Part shown: positions 1-12,387 of the stretch, one piece after another
Layout of the letters: every line of letters begins with the position of its first letter
How positions within the stretch are numbered: position 1 is the stretch's first letter
Assembly (NCBI GenBank): GCA_040882845.1
Contig: JBBEAM010000015.1
Coordinates: 1-64,000, forward strand
Reading direction: 5' to 3'
Source: JBBEAM01 sp040882845
Lineage (GTDB): Bacteria; Pseudomonadota; Alphaproteobacteria; Kiloniellales; DSM-21159
DNA length: 64,000 bases
The notes under the pieces: model-generated
Databases searched by the model: none
What the model was told of the DNA's origin: nothing
Seen by the model: the letters and a program-made list of their open reading frames with translations, nothing else
Translations under genes and position numbers: made by a program

Positions 1-464
1 CCAAACCGCCGCCCGCGTATCCCTTCCTAGATAATCAACTATGTCAATGAACCCGCCGGCGCCGCAAAAGCGGTTCCGGACAAAACCAACGCGGCCTGGA
101 GGCAAGCCCCCGCCGCGCTGAGAGGGCCGGGGTATAGACCCCAGGACAGGTCCTGTCAAACCCTTTTGTTGCAATTTTTGGAAGCCTTTGAGGGCATTCC
201 GGACAGACCGGGGAGTACAGTCCAGGCCGCAGCCGGACCGGCGGCGCGCGGGCCCTGCTCTTGGGTGAGTTCACCGCCGGGCAATTCCCGTCTTCTAAGC
301 GGGATTAGTTATTGACATCAACAAGTCAGCCCAGCATCTTGATGATCTAATTCAATACACGGCTGGAAACAGCTTCTCAGCACTTTACCATACTATGCGG
401 CGCGCCGCCGGAGATTGCAGGGAATCCAAGGCGGCGGCGGTCTTTTTTGGGGGAGATTCTTGGC
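1..464. other. Non-coding stretch before the M23 peptidase gene
   Basis: No convincing gene is visible. The open frames here have no recognisable domain and an Arg/Pro-rich composition typical of GC-rich shadow translation. A TTGACA hexamer at 312-317 could be a -35 element for the peptidase, but the hexamer 17 bp downstream (CATCTT) is a poor -10. A purine-rich ribosome-binding site for the next gene lies at 449-455. Confidence 0.5.
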
Positions 465-1958
465 GTGAGCGACGATTCGCTGCAAGCGACGGATTCGCAG
501 CAAAGCACGGCTGCCATTTCAAAAAGCAAACTGGGACTGACCTGCGCGATGCTCGCGCTGACCGCCCTGCTCGGTGTAACGGCGCTGCAGAGCGTTCACG
601 AACCCGCCGCCGCGGGGCCACTGAACAAGGACGACAACCCGGCAGAGAACGCCGCGCAGACCGCGGACGCCACCCAGCAGGCGCTGGTCGAGCCGCGCGA
701 TCCCGGCGCCTACCGCATCGTCCATCTGGAGAGCGAGAGCCAGGACGCCTCGCCGCAGGACGCCTTTACCCAGCCGGTAACGCTCTCGCTCGAGGTCAAG
801 CCGGGCGACACCCTGATGGCGCTGCTTGCCAGCGCCGGGGTGCAGAGCCGCGAAGCCTATGCCGCCATCGAGGCGATGGAGGACGTCTTTTCGCCGCGCG
901 ATCTGCGTCCCGGTCAGGAGATCGCGGTCTCCCTCTTGCCGCGCCATCCACTCGACGGGCCCGGCCCCGACTTCCTGCAGGCGCTGCATCTGCGCCCCTC
1001 CCTCGAGCAGGACATCGAGATCGTGCGCCAGTCCTTCAGCAAGGACGAGAACGTCAGCTTCGCGGCGCTTACCGTGGAGCGCCCGCTGGAGGAGCAGGAG
1101 CATCTCGGGCTGGGAACCATCGATACCAGCCTCTACCAGGCCGCGGCGGATGCCGGCGTGCCCAATCAGATCCTGATGGAAATGATCCGCGCCTATAGCT
1201 TCGATGTCGACTTTCAGCGCGATATCCAGCCCGGCGATTCCTTCGAGCTGGTCTACGAGACTTTCGTCGATGAGGACGGGCAGCTGGCGCGTTCCGGCGA
1301 GATTCTCTACGCCGAGCTGGTGCTGAGCGGAAAAGAGCTGCGTTTCTATCACTACACTCCGTCCAGCGGCTTCACCGACTACTTCAACGACAAGGGCCAG
1401 TCGGTGCGCAAGACGCTGATGCGCACACCGATCGACGGCGCGCGGATTTCCTCGGGCTACGGCATGCGGCACCACCCGGTGCTCGGCTATTCCAAGATGC
1501 ACAAGGGTGTCGACTTCGCCGCGCCGACCGGCACACCGATCTATGCCGCCGGCGACGGCGTCGTACAGCGCGCCAACCGCTTCGGCGGCTACGGCAACTA
1601 CATCCGGATCCGACACAACGGCACCTACGACACCGCCTATGCCCACCTCAACGGCTTCGCCAAGGGCATCAAGGCCGGGGCCCGGGTCCGCCAGGGCGAC
1701 GTGATCGGCTATGTCGGCACCACCGGCCGCTCGACCGGTCCTCACCTGCACTACGAGGTGATGGAGAACGGCGGACAGACCAATCCGGCCAGCATCAAGC
1801 TGCCGGCCGGCGAGAAACTGGCCGGTGCAGATCTGGCGAACTTCCAGCAGGCCCGCGCCGAGATCGACAGCCTGCGCACCGCTCTGCGGCGGACCCAGAC
1901 CCAGCTGGTGCGGATGCCGTCTTGCAGCCCGGCCGCGGACGGCACCGCCGACTGCTGA
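465..1958 (+). CDS. M23-family (LytM/Gly-Gly endopeptidase-like) metallopeptidase
   Basis: Predicted murein peptide hydrolase of 497 residues acting in the periplasm. One hydrophobic segment near residues 25-45 suggests a signal anchor. A LysM/OapA-like carbohydrate-binding stretch lies around 105-165 (VKPGDTL...LRPGQEI). The C-terminal LytM domain has the zinc-binding pattern HxxxD in HKGVDFAAP (His about 346) and HLHYEV (about 427-432), so the catalytic residues appear intact. I chose GTG 465 because GGGGGAG at 449-455 sits at normal spacing; an in-frame TTG at 447 would overlap that site. It converges on the oxygenase gene 15 bp away. Such proteins remodel peptidoglycan during growth or division; the exact bond cut cannot be read from sequence. 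Confidence 0.88.
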   Translation: MSDDSLQATDSQQSTAAISKSKLGLTCAMLALTALLGVTALQSVHEPAAAGPLNKDDNPAENAAQTADATQQALVEPRDPGAYRIVHLESESQDASPQDAFTQPVTLSLEVKPGDTLMALLASAGVQSREAYAAIEAMEDVFSPRDLRPGQEIAVSLLPRHPLDGPGPDFLQALHLRPSLEQDIEIVRQSFSKDENVSFAALTVERPLEEQEHLGLGTIDTSLYQAAADAGVPNQILMEMIRAYSFDVDFQRDIQPGDSFELVYETFVDEDGQLARSGEILYAELVLSGKELRFYHYTPSSGFTDYFNDKGQSVRKTLMRTPIDGARISSGYGMRHHPVLGYSKMHKGVDFAAPTGTPIYAAGDGVVQRANRFGGYGNYIRIRHNGTYDTAYAHLNGFAKGIKAGARVRQGDVIGYVGTTGRSTGPHLHYEVMENGGQTNPASIKLPAGEKLAGADLANFQQARAEIDSLRTALRRTQTQLVRMPSCSPAADGTADC

Positions 1959-1973
1959 ACGCGGCCCGCTGGC

Positions 1974-3068
1974 TCACGCGAGCGGGTGAACCCATCCGTT
2001 CAGGGTAAAGCGGCCGTCGGCGGGATCATCGCTTTCCAGACGCAGGTGTTCTACTTCGTGCATCGCCGCGCTGGGAAAGAACACGATCGAGTTGTCGTCC
2101 GGTGAGATCCGGCTGAACACCTCCTTACGGTAGGCGCCCTTTCGCAGATCGGTATCGAACAGCTTCAGCCCGCCGCCGGTAAACCGCTTGGGCTCCCGGC
2201 AGAAGTAATAGACGAAGGAAATCCGCCGACCGTCACTGTCGTGACCCTGACGGTAGCCGTGGCTGTTGTCATTGTGCACGGTGTAGAAGTCGCCGTCGAG
2301 ATGCGCCGTCATCTGCAGCTCGATCTTGGCGACCTCGAAGGGCGCGTAACCGAGCCGGGCGAAAACCTGCGGCAGCGCCTCCTCCACCAGCGGCTTGAAC
2401 CAGGGCGCGATCGACTTCGGCTCCATCGCCACCCGCGAGGAGCGCACCGAGGTGTCATAGGCGTGATCCGTACCGATCAGAACATGCGACCGTCTGAAGA
2501 CCGAGAGGTTCTGCCGGGCGAAATCCATGACCTCGGCGCGCCGAGCCGGGTCGAGGAATTTCTCAAGCCGCGCGAAGGGCACGATCACCGGCATGTCGTC
2601 CTCGGTCTCGGCCCGTAGCGGTACGCCGCTCAGGATCTGCTGGGCGGCGGCGATCTGCAAGTCTTCCGGCGCGGCGGCCTGGGCCCGGGCATAGAGCTCG
2701 CGGGCCAGCAGGAAGTCGCCGCGCACCCGCGCCTGGCAGCCCGCAAGATTGAGGGCGTCGGCGTTGGCCGGGTCCAGTTCCAGGGCGCGGGCAAGCGACC
2801 GCGCCGCCGAGTCGTGCTGCGCCAGTTTGATCAGCTGGGCGGCGACCTTGGCGAGATCGGCGGATTCGACGCAGTCGGCCTGCGCCTCGAGTGCCGCGGC
2901 CTCCGTCGCGCGGGCGGCCTGCCGCAGCATGGCGGCAAGCCCGCGCAGCGCCTCCAGGTGTTCGGGATTCTCCGCGATCGCCTGACGATAGGCCGCTTCG
3001 GCCCGCGCCAGCTCGCCGGCCTGCGCCGCCGCCAGGGCCCGCGAAAAGGCAGTCTCCGTCGCGCTCAT
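1974..3068 (-). CDS. TPR-repeat protein with C-terminal 2-oxoglutarate/Fe(II) dioxygenase (prolyl-4-hydroxylase-like) domain
   Basis: 364 residues. Residues 1 to about 145 look like TPR helices (AEAAYRQAIAENPEHLEALRGL and a later LELDPANADALNLAG). From about 160 a double-stranded beta-helix oxygenase follows: iron ligands H265 and D267 (VHNDNSHG), distal H337 (AMHEVEH) and the 2-oxoglutarate-binding R353 (GRFTLNGW), all present. Related enzymes hydroxylate protein side chains, and the TPR part probably recruits the substrate; the substrate is unknown. It lies downstream of clpB on the same strand with an 81-bp gap, so co-transcription is possible but not shown. A GC-rich inverted repeat (arms 3091-3099 and 3114-3122) sits in that gap without a U-tract. 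Confidence 0.8.
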   Translation of the reverse strand: MSATETAFSRALAAAQAGELARAEAAYRQAIAENPEHLEALRGLAAMLRQAARATEAAALEAQADCVESADLAKVAAQLIKLAQHDSAARSLARALELDPANADALNLAGCQARVRGDFLLARELYARAQAAAPEDLQIAAAQQILSGVPLRAETEDDMPVIVPFARLEKFLDPARRAEVMDFARQNLSVFRRSHVLIGTDHAYDTSVRSSRVAMEPKSIAPWFKPLVEEALPQVFARLGYAPFEVAKIELQMTAHLDGDFYTVHNDNSHGYRQGHDSDGRRISFVYYFCREPKRFTGGGLKLFDTDLRKGAYRKEVFSRISPDDNSIVFFPSAAMHEVEHLRLESDDPADGRFTLNGWVHPLA

Positions 3069-3149
3069 GCGCGGCAGTTTACGCCCTCCGCCGGCCGCGC
3101 GCAGCTTTCGCGACGCGGCCGGAACGGGGAGCAGTCACTGCGTCTTTCT

Positions 3150-5753
<2,604 letters not shown>

Positions 5754-5892
5754 ATCCTGCCCTCCTCGTCCGCGCCTCAAACAAGCGCGCAGTCGACGAT
5801 GCTGAAAGTTGCGATTGATCCGTTCCCGCGGTTTGCGGCGAACGGTCCTTCCGGCCGATCCGGAACGGCTCACGGTTTTTCGGCCAAATCAT

Positions 5893-5921
5893 ATATGGGA
5901 CTGTTGCATGAATGACACAAG
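5893..5921 (-). promoter_or_regulatory. Probable RpoH (sigma-32-type) promoter of clpB
   Basis: Read on the minus strand, CTTGTGT (5921-5915) and TCCCATAT (5900-5893) are separated by 14 bp. The sigma-32 consensus is CTTGAAA, 13-14 bp, CCCCATNT, so the CTTG core and the CCATAT core both match at the right distance. It points at clpB, the classic RpoH target. The start of transcription would lie near 5885, giving a leader of about 130 nt. The match is direct; function is inferred. Confidence 0.75.
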
Positions 5922-6008
5922 TCCCTAGAAGGGCGTTCCAAATCAGAAAGTTATGCTATCGCGTACTCGTGTCTGGATTTGAAGCCGCGGCGCTCCAAAT
6001 CAAAGCTT

Positions 6009-6884
6009 ATGGAAAAATCGACATCTTCGGCGCTCGGGCGCCGCACATTTCTCGGTCTCTCCGCTGGCGGGTTCCTGCTGGCCGCACGGCCGCAGCGGGT
6101 CCAGGCCGCACCGGTCGCCGATCTTTGGGATCGCTGGCTGCAACACGAGGCGGAGTCCCGCTACAGCCTCGACCATAGCGCCTGGGACGCGCTCCTGAAG
6201 CGCTATCTCGTCTCCGGCGCGGACGGCGGCATCAACCGCTTCCGCTACGCCGAGGTGACCGCTGAGGACCGCGACAGACTGGCGCAGTATCTCTCCGCAC
6301 TCAGCACCACGCTGATCAGCCAGTACAACCGCGACGAACAGTTCGCCTTCTGGCTCAATCTCTACAATGCGCTGGTGGTCAAGCTGGTGATCGACCACTA
6401 CCCGGTGAGCTCGATCCGGGAGATCGACATCGCGCCCTCACTGTTCGATTCCGGCCCCTGGGGCGCCGATCTGGCCTCGGTCGAGGAAACCCCACTCTCC
6501 CTCGACGATATCGAGCACAGAATTCTGCGGCCGATCTGGAAGGATCCTCGGGTCCACTATGTGATCAACTGCGCGGCGCTCGGCTGCCCGCAGCTGCCGG
6601 CCATGGCGATGACAGCCGACAACCGCGAAGCCATGCTGGAGGAGGCCGCCCGCGCCTTCATCAACCACCCGCGCGGCGTGAAGCCGACGCGGAGCGGGTT
6701 GGTCGTATCGCGTATCTACGACTGGTATGTCAGCGACTTCGGTGGCTACGACGGAGCCTTGATCGCCCATTTCCGGGACTACGCCGCGCCGCCCCTGGCC
6801 GCGGCCCTCGCCGAGGAGCCGAGCATTTCCGGCTACGACTACGACTGGAGTCTCAACGACGCCCGCCAGCCGGCCAGCGGTTAA
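6009..6884 (+). CDS. DUF547-domain protein with Tat signal
   Basis: 291 residues from ATG 6009. The N-terminus carries a twin-arginine motif (GRRTFLGL) followed by a hydrophobic stretch and an AQAA-like cleavage region, so folded export by Tat is likely. The body matches DUF547: FAFWLNLYNALVVK, then the Cys-containing CAALGCPQL, a hallmark of the family, and a C-terminal DWYVSDFGG. The family's biochemical role is unknown; the conserved Asn/Cys residues suggest an enzyme. A TTG at 5979 is an alternative start. Neither start has a strong ribosome-binding site. It is divergent from clpB. Confidence 0.85.
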   Translation: MEKSTSSALGRRTFLGLSAGGFLLAARPQRVQAAPVADLWDRWLQHEAESRYSLDHSAWDALLKRYLVSGADGGINRFRYAEVTAEDRDRLAQYLSALSTTLISQYNRDEQFAFWLNLYNALVVKLVIDHYPVSSIREIDIAPSLFDSGPWGADLASVEETPLSLDDIEHRILRPIWKDPRVHYVINCAALGCPQLPAMAMTADNREAMLEEAARAFINHPRGVKPTRSGLVVSRIYDWYVSDFGGYDGALIAHFRDYAAPPLAAALAEEPSISGYDYDWSLNDARQPASG

Positions 6885-6890
6885 AAAAAA

Positions 6891-6916
6891 TCCCCGCCCC
6901 GGTGAGGGGGCGGGGA
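6891..6916 (-). terminator. GC hairpin with T-tract on the minus strand
   Basis: Arms TCCCCGCCCC (6891-6900) and GGGGCGGGGA (6907-6916) are perfectly complementary with a 6-nt loop. The eight A residues at 6883-6890 form a T-tract only when read on the minus strand, although the adjacent gene is on the plus strand. It could act bidirectionally for the DUF547 gene, or block antisense transcripts entering it. Confidence 0.55.
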
Positions 6917-7024
6917 AGTTCCGAAAGAAGGATAAACCTTCCAAACGGGAGAGATCGATGTCCAGACGGCGGCGGCATGTGGCCGCGGCCGCCAAAGACA
7001 AGCGGACCTTAACCGAGGAAATCC

Positions 7025-7043
7025 GCTAATGCAAATCATTCTC
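7025..7043. promoter_or_regulatory. Candidate Fur box
   Basis: The 19 bases at 7025-7043, centred on AATGCAAATCATTCTC, match the classical 19-bp Fur box (GATAATGATAATCATTATC) at 15 of 19 positions. It lies 140 bp before the MOSC gene in an otherwise GC-rich gap. No iron-uptake gene is adjacent, so its target is unclear; alphaproteobacteria also use Irr/Mur variants with different boxes. Confidence 0.45.
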
Positions 7044-7182
7044 ATTCACAGTAGGGTTTTTCTTCCGCCGCCGGGCCGTCGATAGCGCTAAGAACCCCCT
7101 GTGACGGAAGATTGACAGCCGCCGGTACGCGGGCTTAGGTGCAGAGCAGCATTTTTGCTTCAAGCTCCGGAAACCGCCAGCC

Positions 7183-7971
7183 ATGGCCATCACGATCACC
7201 GATATCTACCGCTACCCCGTCAAGGGCTTGAGCGGCGAGCGCCTGGAGAGAATCCCGGTCGAGGCCGAGCAGGCCCTGCCCGACGATCGCCGCTTCGCGC
7301 TGGCCCATGGCGCCTCGAAATTCAATCCTTCCGATCCGGTCTGGGTGCCCAAGAGCAACTTCTTCATGCTGGCCAAGGACGAGAAGCTGGCGCAGCTCGG
7401 CATCGACTACGACGCCGAAAGCGAGATCCTCTCCATCCTGCGCAACGGCAAGCAGGTCTCGCGGGGCAAGATCACCGATCCCGTCGGCCGCACCCTGCTG
7501 GAGCAGTTCCTGAGCTCCTTCCTCGCCGACAGCGGCAGAGGCACGCCGAAGATCGTCGAGGCTCCCGGCGGTACCTTGATGGACGCCTCGGACAAGGTGG
7601 TCTCGATCCTCAATCTGGAGAGCGTCAAGGATCTCGAGCGGGTCACCCGCACGCCGGTGGATCCTCGCCGCTTCCGTACCAACTTCTGGATCGAGGGCGC
7701 GGCGGCCTGGCAGGAGTTCGACTGGGTCGGACGGGAGTTTTCCTTGGGCGGCGTGCGCCTGAAGGCGGTCGAGGCGATCGAGCGCTGCGCGGCGACCAAC
7801 GTCAACCCCGACACCGCCGAGCGGGACATGAACATCCCGCTGACCCTGCGCCGCGGCTTCGACCACATCTGCATGGGCATCTACGCCCAGATCCTCAGCG
7901 ACGGGGAGATCGCCGTCGGCGACGCTCTGGATGCGCCCGCCGGAGACGAGGTCCGCAGCCTGCCGCTCTAA
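7183..7971 (+). CDS. MOSC-domain protein
   Basis: 262 residues. The N-terminus (ITDIYRYPVKGLSGERLERIPVE) is the MOSC N-terminal beta-barrel signature, and the rest fits the MOSC fold used in molybdenum-cofactor sulfuration and in YcbX/YiiM-type N-hydroxylated base detoxification. The MOSC-type Cys sits in AIERCAATNVNP, followed by a downstream ...MNIPLTLRR segment, comparable to YcbX/mARC proteins. The likely role is a molybdenum-cofactor reductase or transfer activity, but no ferredoxin domain follows. ATG 7183 is the natural start. A Fur-like box lies upstream. Confidence 0.8.
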   Translation: MAITITDIYRYPVKGLSGERLERIPVEAEQALPDDRRFALAHGASKFNPSDPVWVPKSNFFMLAKDEKLAQLGIDYDAESEILSILRNGKQVSRGKITDPVGRTLLEQFLSSFLADSGRGTPKIVEAPGGTLMDASDKVVSILNLESVKDLERVTRTPVDPRRFRTNFWIEGAAAWQEFDWVGREFSLGGVRLKAVEAIERCAATNVNPDTAERDMNIPLTLRRGFDHICMGIYAQILSDGEIAVGDALDAPAGDEVRSLPL

Positions 7972-8001
7972 GCGTGCAGCGGGACAGTTTCCGCCGGGGG
8001 T

Positions 8002-8853
8002 CTACTGAGAGGCGGTCTCGCTATCGCTCTCGGCGGCATTGTCCCCCGACTCGGAACTCTCGGCCTTGGCCGCGTCTTGCTCGGCCTTCTTGGCCCGGGG
8101 CTTGCGGCGGCTGACGCCACCGCCACCGCCGCCGCCATTGTCAGCGGCGCTGCGCTGCATCGCCCGGCGCAGACCGTCGTCGTCATCGTCGTCTCCGGCC
8201 GGTGCTGCGGCGGGCTCATCCGTTTCACTTTTGCCGCCGTCATTCCGCGGCGCCTCGCGTCCGGACTCGGCAGGCGCGCTGGCGGAAGCGCTGCTGCGCT
8301 TTCGCGCCGGGCGCGCTTCTACTTCCTGACGCTCGTCGCCGGTCTCCTGGCGGGCATCGCGGCCGCCATCCCGGTCCTCGCGCCGCTCATTGGAGCTCTC
8401 TGACTCGCCGTGGCCGTTGCGCGGACGCTCGCTGCGCGGACGGGACTGGCGCTCGTCGCCATCGTCTCCCCTGCCGTCTCCCCTGCCATCGCTGCTGCCA
8501 TCGCTACTGCGGTCATCGTAGTCATCGTCGTCGCCCGAGCCGGACCGCGCATCCTCGCCGTTCTGCTGCCGCCGTTCGTCCTGCTGGCGGCGCGACTCCG
8601 GATCGGTGCTGTCGTTCATCAGGCGATAGTAATGCTCGGCGTGCTGATGAAAGGCTTCCGCCAGAACGCGGTCTCCCGCAGCCGAAGCATCGCGGGCCAG
8701 CCCCAGGTACTTCTCGTAGACCTGGCTGGCGTTGCCGCGTATCCGGCCTTCCGGACCGTTGCTGTCGAAACTTCTCTGTTGATTCGTGCCGCCGGGCCGG
8801 CGATTGCCGGAGCGGCCGCGATTCCGTCGTGGATTGTTGTTGCCTTGTCTCAT
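8002..8853 (-). CDS. DUF4167-domain protein
   Basis: 283 residues. The N-terminus (MRQGNNNPRRNRGR, then GRIRGNASQVYEKYLGLARDA...LAEAFHQHAEHYYRLMN) is the conserved DUF4167 domain found almost only in alphaproteobacteria, typically next to prmC-prfA as here. The remaining two thirds is highly charged low-complexity sequence rich in Glu, Asp, Arg and Ser with poly-Asp and poly-Gly runs, probably disordered. The basic Asn/Arg-rich N-terminus suggests nucleic-acid binding, which is inference. ATG 8853 is preceded directly by GTG 8856; the ATG gives the usual family N-terminus. Confidence 0.88.
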   Translation of the reverse strand: MRQGNNNPRRNRGRSGNRRPGGTNQQRSFDSNGPEGRIRGNASQVYEKYLGLARDASAAGDRVLAEAFHQHAEHYYRLMNDSTDPESRRQQDERRQQNGEDARSGSGDDDDYDDRSSDGSSDGRGDGRGDDGDERQSRPRSERPRNGHGESESSNERREDRDGGRDARQETGDERQEVEARPARKRSSASASAPAESGREAPRNDGGKSETDEPAAAPAGDDDDDDGLRRAMQRSAADNGGGGGGGVSRRKPRAKKAEQDAAKAESSESGDNAAESDSETASQ

Positions 8854-9101
8854 CACGCTTTTTCGCTGTTAAGGATTTCCCCAAACGCCGCCTCGCATCA
8901 GGACGAGAACGACAGCCCAACTGGACCTGCCTATAGAACACACTCACCAAGCTCGGCGCGGCTACGAGGCACACCCATGCGCGCCGGTGACAGTCAGTCG
9001 TCTGTGGTGCTGCGGTCCTTTCGCCCGGACCCGCGGAGCAAAACTGCTCGGGACGAGTGAAACCTAGCGGCGCAACGCCGTCTTTCCAAGCGATTTTTTT
9101 A

Positions 9102-9956
9102 TCATAGTTCCGGCTTGCCAAACAGCAGGGCGCGCGGATGTCCGGCCAGGTCGCGCCGGGTTTCGCGCCAGCGCAGGCCGCTGTCGGTCAGCAAAGCCGT
9201 CACCGCCTGCTCCTGGGAGGCGCCGATCTCGAAGGCAGCCAGGCCTCCAGGCGCCAGCAAGCGGTAGGCCTGCGGCGCGATCTCGGCATAAGCCGCCAGG
9301 CCGTCCGGCCCGGCAAGCAAGGCGTCTCGCGGGTCGTAGTCGGCCACCTCCGGCGCCAGCGCCGGCCATTCCGTCTCCGCGATATAGGGCGGATTGCACA
9401 GCAGCAGGTCGAATCCGGGCTCCAGCCCCGCCCCCCAGTCGCCGGCCTGGAAGGCGGCCCGGTCGGCAAGCCCCAGGCGGGCGGCGTTCTCCGCGGCGGT
9501 CCGCAGCGCGTCCGGCGAGCGGTCGACCCCCAGGCCGCTGGCCGCGGGCAGTTCGCAAAGCAGCGCCAGCAGCAGGCAGCCGCTGCCGGTTCCCAGGTCG
9601 AGCACCCGATAGGCCACGGCCCGCTGCGACAGCGACTCCAAGAGGATCTCGATCAGGGTCTCGCTTTCCGGGCGCGGATCGAGGGTCGCCGGGCTGATGG
9701 CGAAGTCGAGGCTCCAGAATTCCCGCCTGCCGAGGATGCGCGAGACCGGCTCGCGGGCCAGGCGGCGGTCCAGCAAGCGCGCGAAATCCGCCTGCTGCGC
9801 CGCGCTCAGCTCGCACCCGCGTTCTGCGAGCACTGCCCCGGCATCGAGGCCGAGCGACGCCGCGAGCAGGAGCCGGACGTCGCGGCGCGGCGACTCGACG
9901 CCCGCCACCGCCAGACGTTCCGCCGCCGCGCGCTCGACCTCGGCCAGGCGCGGCAC
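9102..9956 (-). CDS. prmC: Peptide chain release factor N5-glutamine methyltransferase PrmC
   Basis: 284 residues. This SAM-dependent enzyme methylates the Gln of the GGQ motif in release factors. Visible features: an N-terminal helical domain, motif I VLDLGTGSGCLLLAL, and the substrate-binding NPPY motif (LLLCNPPYIAE) diagnostic of N5-Gln methyltransferases. It begins with GTG 9956 just 4 bp beyond the stop of prfA, its substrate's gene, so the two are almost certainly translated from one transcript. The ribosome-binding site is weak, consistent with coupling. Confidence 0.95.
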   Translation of the reverse strand: MPRLAEVERAAAERLAVAGVESPRRDVRLLLAASLGLDAGAVLAERGCELSAAQQADFARLLDRRLAREPVSRILGRREFWSLDFAISPATLDPRPESETLIEILLESLSQRAVAYRVLDLGTGSGCLLLALLCELPAASGLGVDRSPDALRTAAENAARLGLADRAAFQAGDWGAGLEPGFDLLLCNPPYIAETEWPALAPEVADYDPRDALLAGPDGLAAYAEIAPQAYRLLAPGGLAAFEIGASQEQAVTALLTDSGLRWRETRRDLAGHPRALLFGKPEL

Positions 9957-9960
9957 GGCT

Positions 9961-11037
<1,077 letters not shown>

Positions 11038-11052
11038 CGCCGCGCTCCCTGG

Positions 11053-12297
11053 CTAGCGGAACTTGGCGAGCCGGTCCTTCAGCGCGTCGAGCGGGACACG
11101 GTCCTGCTCGCCGGAATCCAGATCGCGGACGCTCGCCACGCCCTCGGCCAGCTCGTCCTCGCCGAGAATCACGGCGGCACGGGCGGAAATCTTGTTGGCG
11201 CGGTTGAGACGCTTCTTGATGTTGCCGGAGTAGCCGAGCTCGATCGCCAGACCCGCCTTGCGCAGCTCCTCGGCCAGGGTCAGAGCCCTGGCCTCGGCCT
11301 CGGCGCCCAGCGGCACGATGGCGATCGGCCGCGGCGCGGCGGGCACGTCGCACAGCAGCATCGCCAGGCGCTCGACCCCGGCGGCCCAGCCGACACCCGG
11401 CGTCGGCGGCCCGCCCATGGTCTCGACCAAACCGTCGTAGCGGCCGCCGGCCATCACCGCACCCTGGGCACCCAGCTTCTCGGTGACGAACTCGAAGGCG
11501 GTGTGGGTGTAGTAGTCGAGCCCGCGCACCAGCCGCGAGTTGACCCGGTAGGCAATGCCCAAGGTGTCGAGGTCGGCCAGCACGGCGGCGAAGAAGTCCT
11601 GGCTCTCGGCGTTGAGGAACTCCTTGAAGTGCGGCGCGTCCTCGACCACCGCGCGGTCGCCGGCATCCTTGGAATCGAGGATCCGCAGGGGATTGCGCTG
11701 CAGGCGGTCGAGGCTGTCCTCGGAGAGCCTGTCCCGATGATCGCTGAAATAGGAGACCAGAGCTTCGCGGTAGCTGTGCCGGCTGTCGGGATCGCCCAGG
11801 GTGTTGATCTCCAGCAGGGTGTCCTCGGCGACGCCCAGCGCCTCGAGAATCCGCCGCCCGGCGAGGATGATCTCGACATCGCCGCGCGGCGCCGCGACCC
11901 CGAGCAGCTCCAGGCCGATCTGGTGGAACTGGCGCTGCCGGCCCTTCTGCGGCCGCTCGTGGCGGAACATCGGCCCAGCGTAGAAGAACTTCAGCGGCAG
12001 GGACTGCTGCAGGCCGTTGGACATGTAGGCCCGCGCCACCCCGGCGGTGTTCTCCGGACGCAGGGTGATGCGCTCGCCGCCGGCGGTCTCGAAGGTGTAC
12101 ATCTCCTTGGTGACGATGTCGGAGGTGTCGCCCAGGGTGCGCTGGAAAACTTCGGTGAACTCGAACACCGGGGTCGCCATCTCCAGATAGCCGTAGAGTT
12201 CGGCCACGCCACGGGCGCGCTCGATCACCGCGCGGTGACGGCGCATCTCCTCGGGGAGCAGGTCATGGGTCCCGCGGACCGGCTGCAAGGCGGCCAA
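11053..12297 (-). CDS. hisS: Histidyl-tRNA synthetase
   Basis: 414 residues; class II synthetase charging tRNA-His. Motif 1/2 sequences (QPVRGTHDLLPEE; FYAGPMFRHERPQKGRQRQFHQ), the histidine-specific block LVRGLDYYTHTAFEF and motif 3 (GGRYDGLVE...GVGWAAGVERL) are present, followed by the anticodon-binding domain. The start is likely TTG 12297: GGAGG lies 6 nt upstream, and the resulting LAALQPVRGTHD is the family N-terminus. Earlier in-frame codons give Cys-rich sequence outside the family. Confidence 0.95.
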   Translation of the reverse strand: MAALQPVRGTHDLLPEEMRRHRAVIERARGVAELYGYLEMATPVFEFTEVFQRTLGDTSDIVTKEMYTFETAGGERITLRPENTAGVARAYMSNGLQQSLPLKFFYAGPMFRHERPQKGRQRQFHQIGLELLGVAAPRGDVEIILAGRRILEALGVAEDTLLEINTLGDPDSRHSYREALVSYFSDHRDRLSEDSLDRLQRNPLRILDSKDAGDRAVVEDAPHFKEFLNAESQDFFAAVLADLDTLGIAYRVNSRLVRGLDYYTHTAFEFVTEKLGAQGAVMAGGRYDGLVETMGGPPTPGVGWAAGVERLAMLLCDVPAAPRPIAIVPLGAEAEARALTLAEELRKAGLAIELGYSGNIKKRLNRANKISARAAVILGEDELAEGVASVRDLDSGEQDRVPLDALKDRLAKFR

Positions 12298-12387
12298 GGA
12301 TTTCCTCCAGGCTTGGATGATCGGGGCAAATTCCGGGCACAGACATAGAGCTTTTTGCGCCCGCACGCTACCCGTCACGCTCCCCCT

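Noticed and set aside
7112..7140. TTGACA as a sigma-70 promoter for the MOSC gene
   Set aside because: The hexamer 17 bp downstream (TTAGGT) matches a -10 poorly.
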